Source: JBIOJM01 sp044450785
GTDB taxonomy: Bacteria; Planctomycetota; Planctomycetia; Isosphaerales; Isosphaeraceae
DNA length: 13,911 nt
Direction of reading: 5' to 3'
Assembly: GCA_044450785.1 (NCBI GenBank)
Contig: JBIOJM010000273.1
Location: 1 to 13,911, forward strand
This document shows positions 12,904 through 13,911 of the stretch, one piece after another. The first letter of the stretch is position 1, and each line of letters opens with the position of its first letter. A program made the position numbers and the translations under genes. The notes under the pieces are model-generated. The model was not told the origin of the DNA. It saw only the letters and a program-made list of their open reading frames with translations, and did no database searches.

Positions 12904-13721
12904 TCTCAGCGCCATTGCGGGAGAGTCGCTTGGCCGTCCGCGGGGTGACCCTCGCGTATCTCGGCGTGCTGGTCGCCCTGCCCTTGGGTGTCCTGGTGAT
13001 CCAAGTCGCGCGGTCGGGACAGGTCGCGTTCCTCAGGTCACTGGCCGACCCGATCGCCTGGCACGCACTCAAGCTCACTTTCGGCACCGCGGCGGTGATG
13101 GTCGCGATCAACATCTTCACCGGCACGGCGACTGCCTGGGTGCTGGTGCGGTACCCGTTCCCGTGCAAGAACCTGGTCAACGCCCTCATCGACGTCCCGT
13201 TCGCCGTGCCGACAATCGTGACCGGGGTGATGCTCGTGGCGCTCTACGGTCCGGCCAGCGCGGTGGGTACCGTCCTCGGCGAGTATGGCCTGGCCGTGAT
13301 CTACCAGCAATCGGGGATCGTTTTGGCGCTGTTGTTTGTGACCTTCCCGTTCGTGGTGCGGAGCGTACAGCCCGTGCTGCTCGCTCTGGATTCGGCCGAG
13401 GAAGAGGCCGCCGCGACCCTGGGCGCGGGGCCGTGGACGACTTTCCGCAAGGTGACCCTCCCTGCGATCACGCCGGCGATCCTGACCGGAGCCGGGCTGT
13501 CGTTCAGCCGGGCGCTCGGGGAATTCGGCAGCGTGGTGATGGTGGCCGGCAACCGGCCGATGTCGACCAAGACGGCCCCGCTCTACATCTACGGCGAGAT
13601 CGAGAGCGGGCATCAGCACGAGGCGATGGCGATCTCCGTCGTCCTGATGGCGGCGTCGCTGGGGATGCTGATCGCCCTGAACCGGCTCCAGCGGCAGGGA
13701 AAGGACGAAAATGGCCGTTGA
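12900..13721 (+). CDS. cysT: Sulfate ABC transporter permease CysT
   Basis: A 273-residue inner-membrane permease (E. coli CysT/CysU is 277). Several hydrophobic segments are visible, for example LAYLGVLVALPLGVLVIQVA (about 17-36), AAVMVAINIFTGTATAWVLV and IVLALLFVTFPFVV. Cytoplasmic loop 4 carries the EAA motif that docks the ATPase: EEEAAATLGAGPWTTFRKVT starting near residue 167. The family block SFSRALGEFGSVVMVAGN follows. ATG 12900 overlaps the sbp stop as ATGA, with GGAGG 6-7 nt upstream. The stop overlaps the next gene's start by 11 bp. It should pair with CysW to form the channel, but cysW is cut short here. Confidence 0.94.
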   Translation: MISAPLRESRLAVRGVTLAYLGVLVALPLGVLVIQVARSGQVAFLRSLADPIAWHALKLTFGTAAVMVAINIFTGTATAWVLVRYPFPCKNLVNALIDVPFAVPTIVTGVMLVALYGPASAVGTVLGEYGLAVIYQQSGIVLALLFVTFPFVVRSVQPVLLALDSAEEEAAATLGAGPWTTFRKVTLPAITPAILTGAGLSFSRALGEFGSVVMVAGNRPMSTKTAPLYIYGEIESGHQHEAMAISVVLMAASLGMLIALNRLQRQGKDENGR

Positions 13722-13857
13722 AGCCCTGATGCGGTCCAGCGCTCTCGTTCCTGCATGGCCCCCCCGGCGCGCGGTGGGCCGATGGCTCCTGACCGTTAGG
13801 ATACGAAATTTATTAACTGTCGCATTTGGCCTTTTTGGCACGCGGTTTGGTCGGTAA
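13711..13857 (+). pseudogene. cysW: cysW, 5' fragment cut off by foreign sequence
   Basis: A frame starting at ATG 13711, 11 bp inside the end of cysT, reads MAVEALMRSSALVPAWPPRR then AVGRWLL. Position, overlap and sequence fit the N-terminus of the second sulfate permease, CysW, whose first membrane helix should follow RWLL. After about codon 27 (13791) the frame turns to VRIRNLLTVAFGLFGTRFGR and stops at 13855-13857. The DNA here becomes AT-richer (ACGAAATTTATTAACTG), unlike its neighbours, indicating an insertion or rearrangement junction near 13791-13800. The rest of cysW, and cysA, are not visible within the window. Confidence 0.72.
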
Positions 13858-13911
13858 TCTGAGCAACTTGGGAAAGGACTTTCAGCTCTTGGCAGGAGGC
13901 CGCGATGATCA
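13795..13911 (+). mobile_element. Probable left end of an insertion element interrupting cysW
   Basis: From about 13795 the sequence is AT-richer and non-homologous to cysW. Near its end an AGGAGG (13894-13899) stands five bases before an ATG at 13905, so a new gene, perhaps a transposase, starts at the window edge. Only its first two codons are seen. No terminal inverted repeat can be confirmed, because the other end is outside. Assignment as an IS is inference from the abrupt break in an otherwise standard operon. Confidence 0.45.

Noticed and set aside
1..13911. CRISPR array, tRNA or rRNA genes, prophage or secondary-metabolite cluster
   Set aside because: No regularly spaced repeats, no cloverleaf with a clear anticodon and CCA region, no rRNA core motifs and no phage or biosynthetic genes were seen.

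Overview
The window looks like chromosomal DNA of a planctomycete (phylum Planctomycetota), possibly near Isosphaeraceae. The phylum call rests on a DUF1559 protein with a prepilin-type N-terminus and C-terminal H-X9-DG motif, a carboxypeptidase-regulatory-like small protein directly behind it, an STN-domain membrane-anchored protein, high GC with alternative GTG/TTG starts, and an FhlA/NorR-type regulator. The family within the phylum is a guess.

Layout: (1) 1-865 is a decayed or mobile zone. It holds the 3' part of an IS630-family transposase split by an A8 frameshift site, then a degraded AraC-family regulator remnant. (2) 866-2477, minus strand, is a tight gene string: a plant-like RNase Z/MBL hydrolase, then an antitoxin and a VapC-type PIN toxin. 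A divergent PfkB-family kinase (2627-3739) ends at an intrinsic terminator. (3) 4041-6208 holds two planctomycete-type envelope proteins: an STN-domain protein with a coiled coil, and an unrecognised membrane-anchored protein. (4) 6373-7501 is the 3' part of a DinG-type helicase gene that lacks its first half and carries a frameshift. It abuts a second toxin-antitoxin pair, Phd/YefM plus PIN (7540-8237). (5) 8280-11683 is the most interesting part. A GAF/AAA+/HTH sigma-54 activator is transcribed leftward, away from a DUF1559 pseudopilin-like gene. The gap between them carries three phased ATATCA repeats, an 8-bp inverted repeat and a textbook -24/-12 sigma-54 promoter pointing at the DUF1559 gene. 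(6) 11863 to the end is a sulfate ABC transporter operon: sbp-like binding protein, cysT, then cysW. The cysW frame stops resembling CysW after about 27 codons, where AT-richer, probably mobile DNA begins.

How the parts work together: the sigma-54 activator, its candidate upstream sites, the -24/-12 promoter and the DUF1559 gene form one self-contained regulatory module. This is formally like PilR/RpoN control of pilA, but with no histidine kinase or receiver domain visible; a GAF domain is the sensory input. The sulfate operon is translationally coupled (4-bp and 11-bp overlaps) but appears cut in this strain, so sulfate import would need another copy of cysW and cysA. Two toxin-antitoxin loci, an IS and three broken genes point to repeated insertion and decay.
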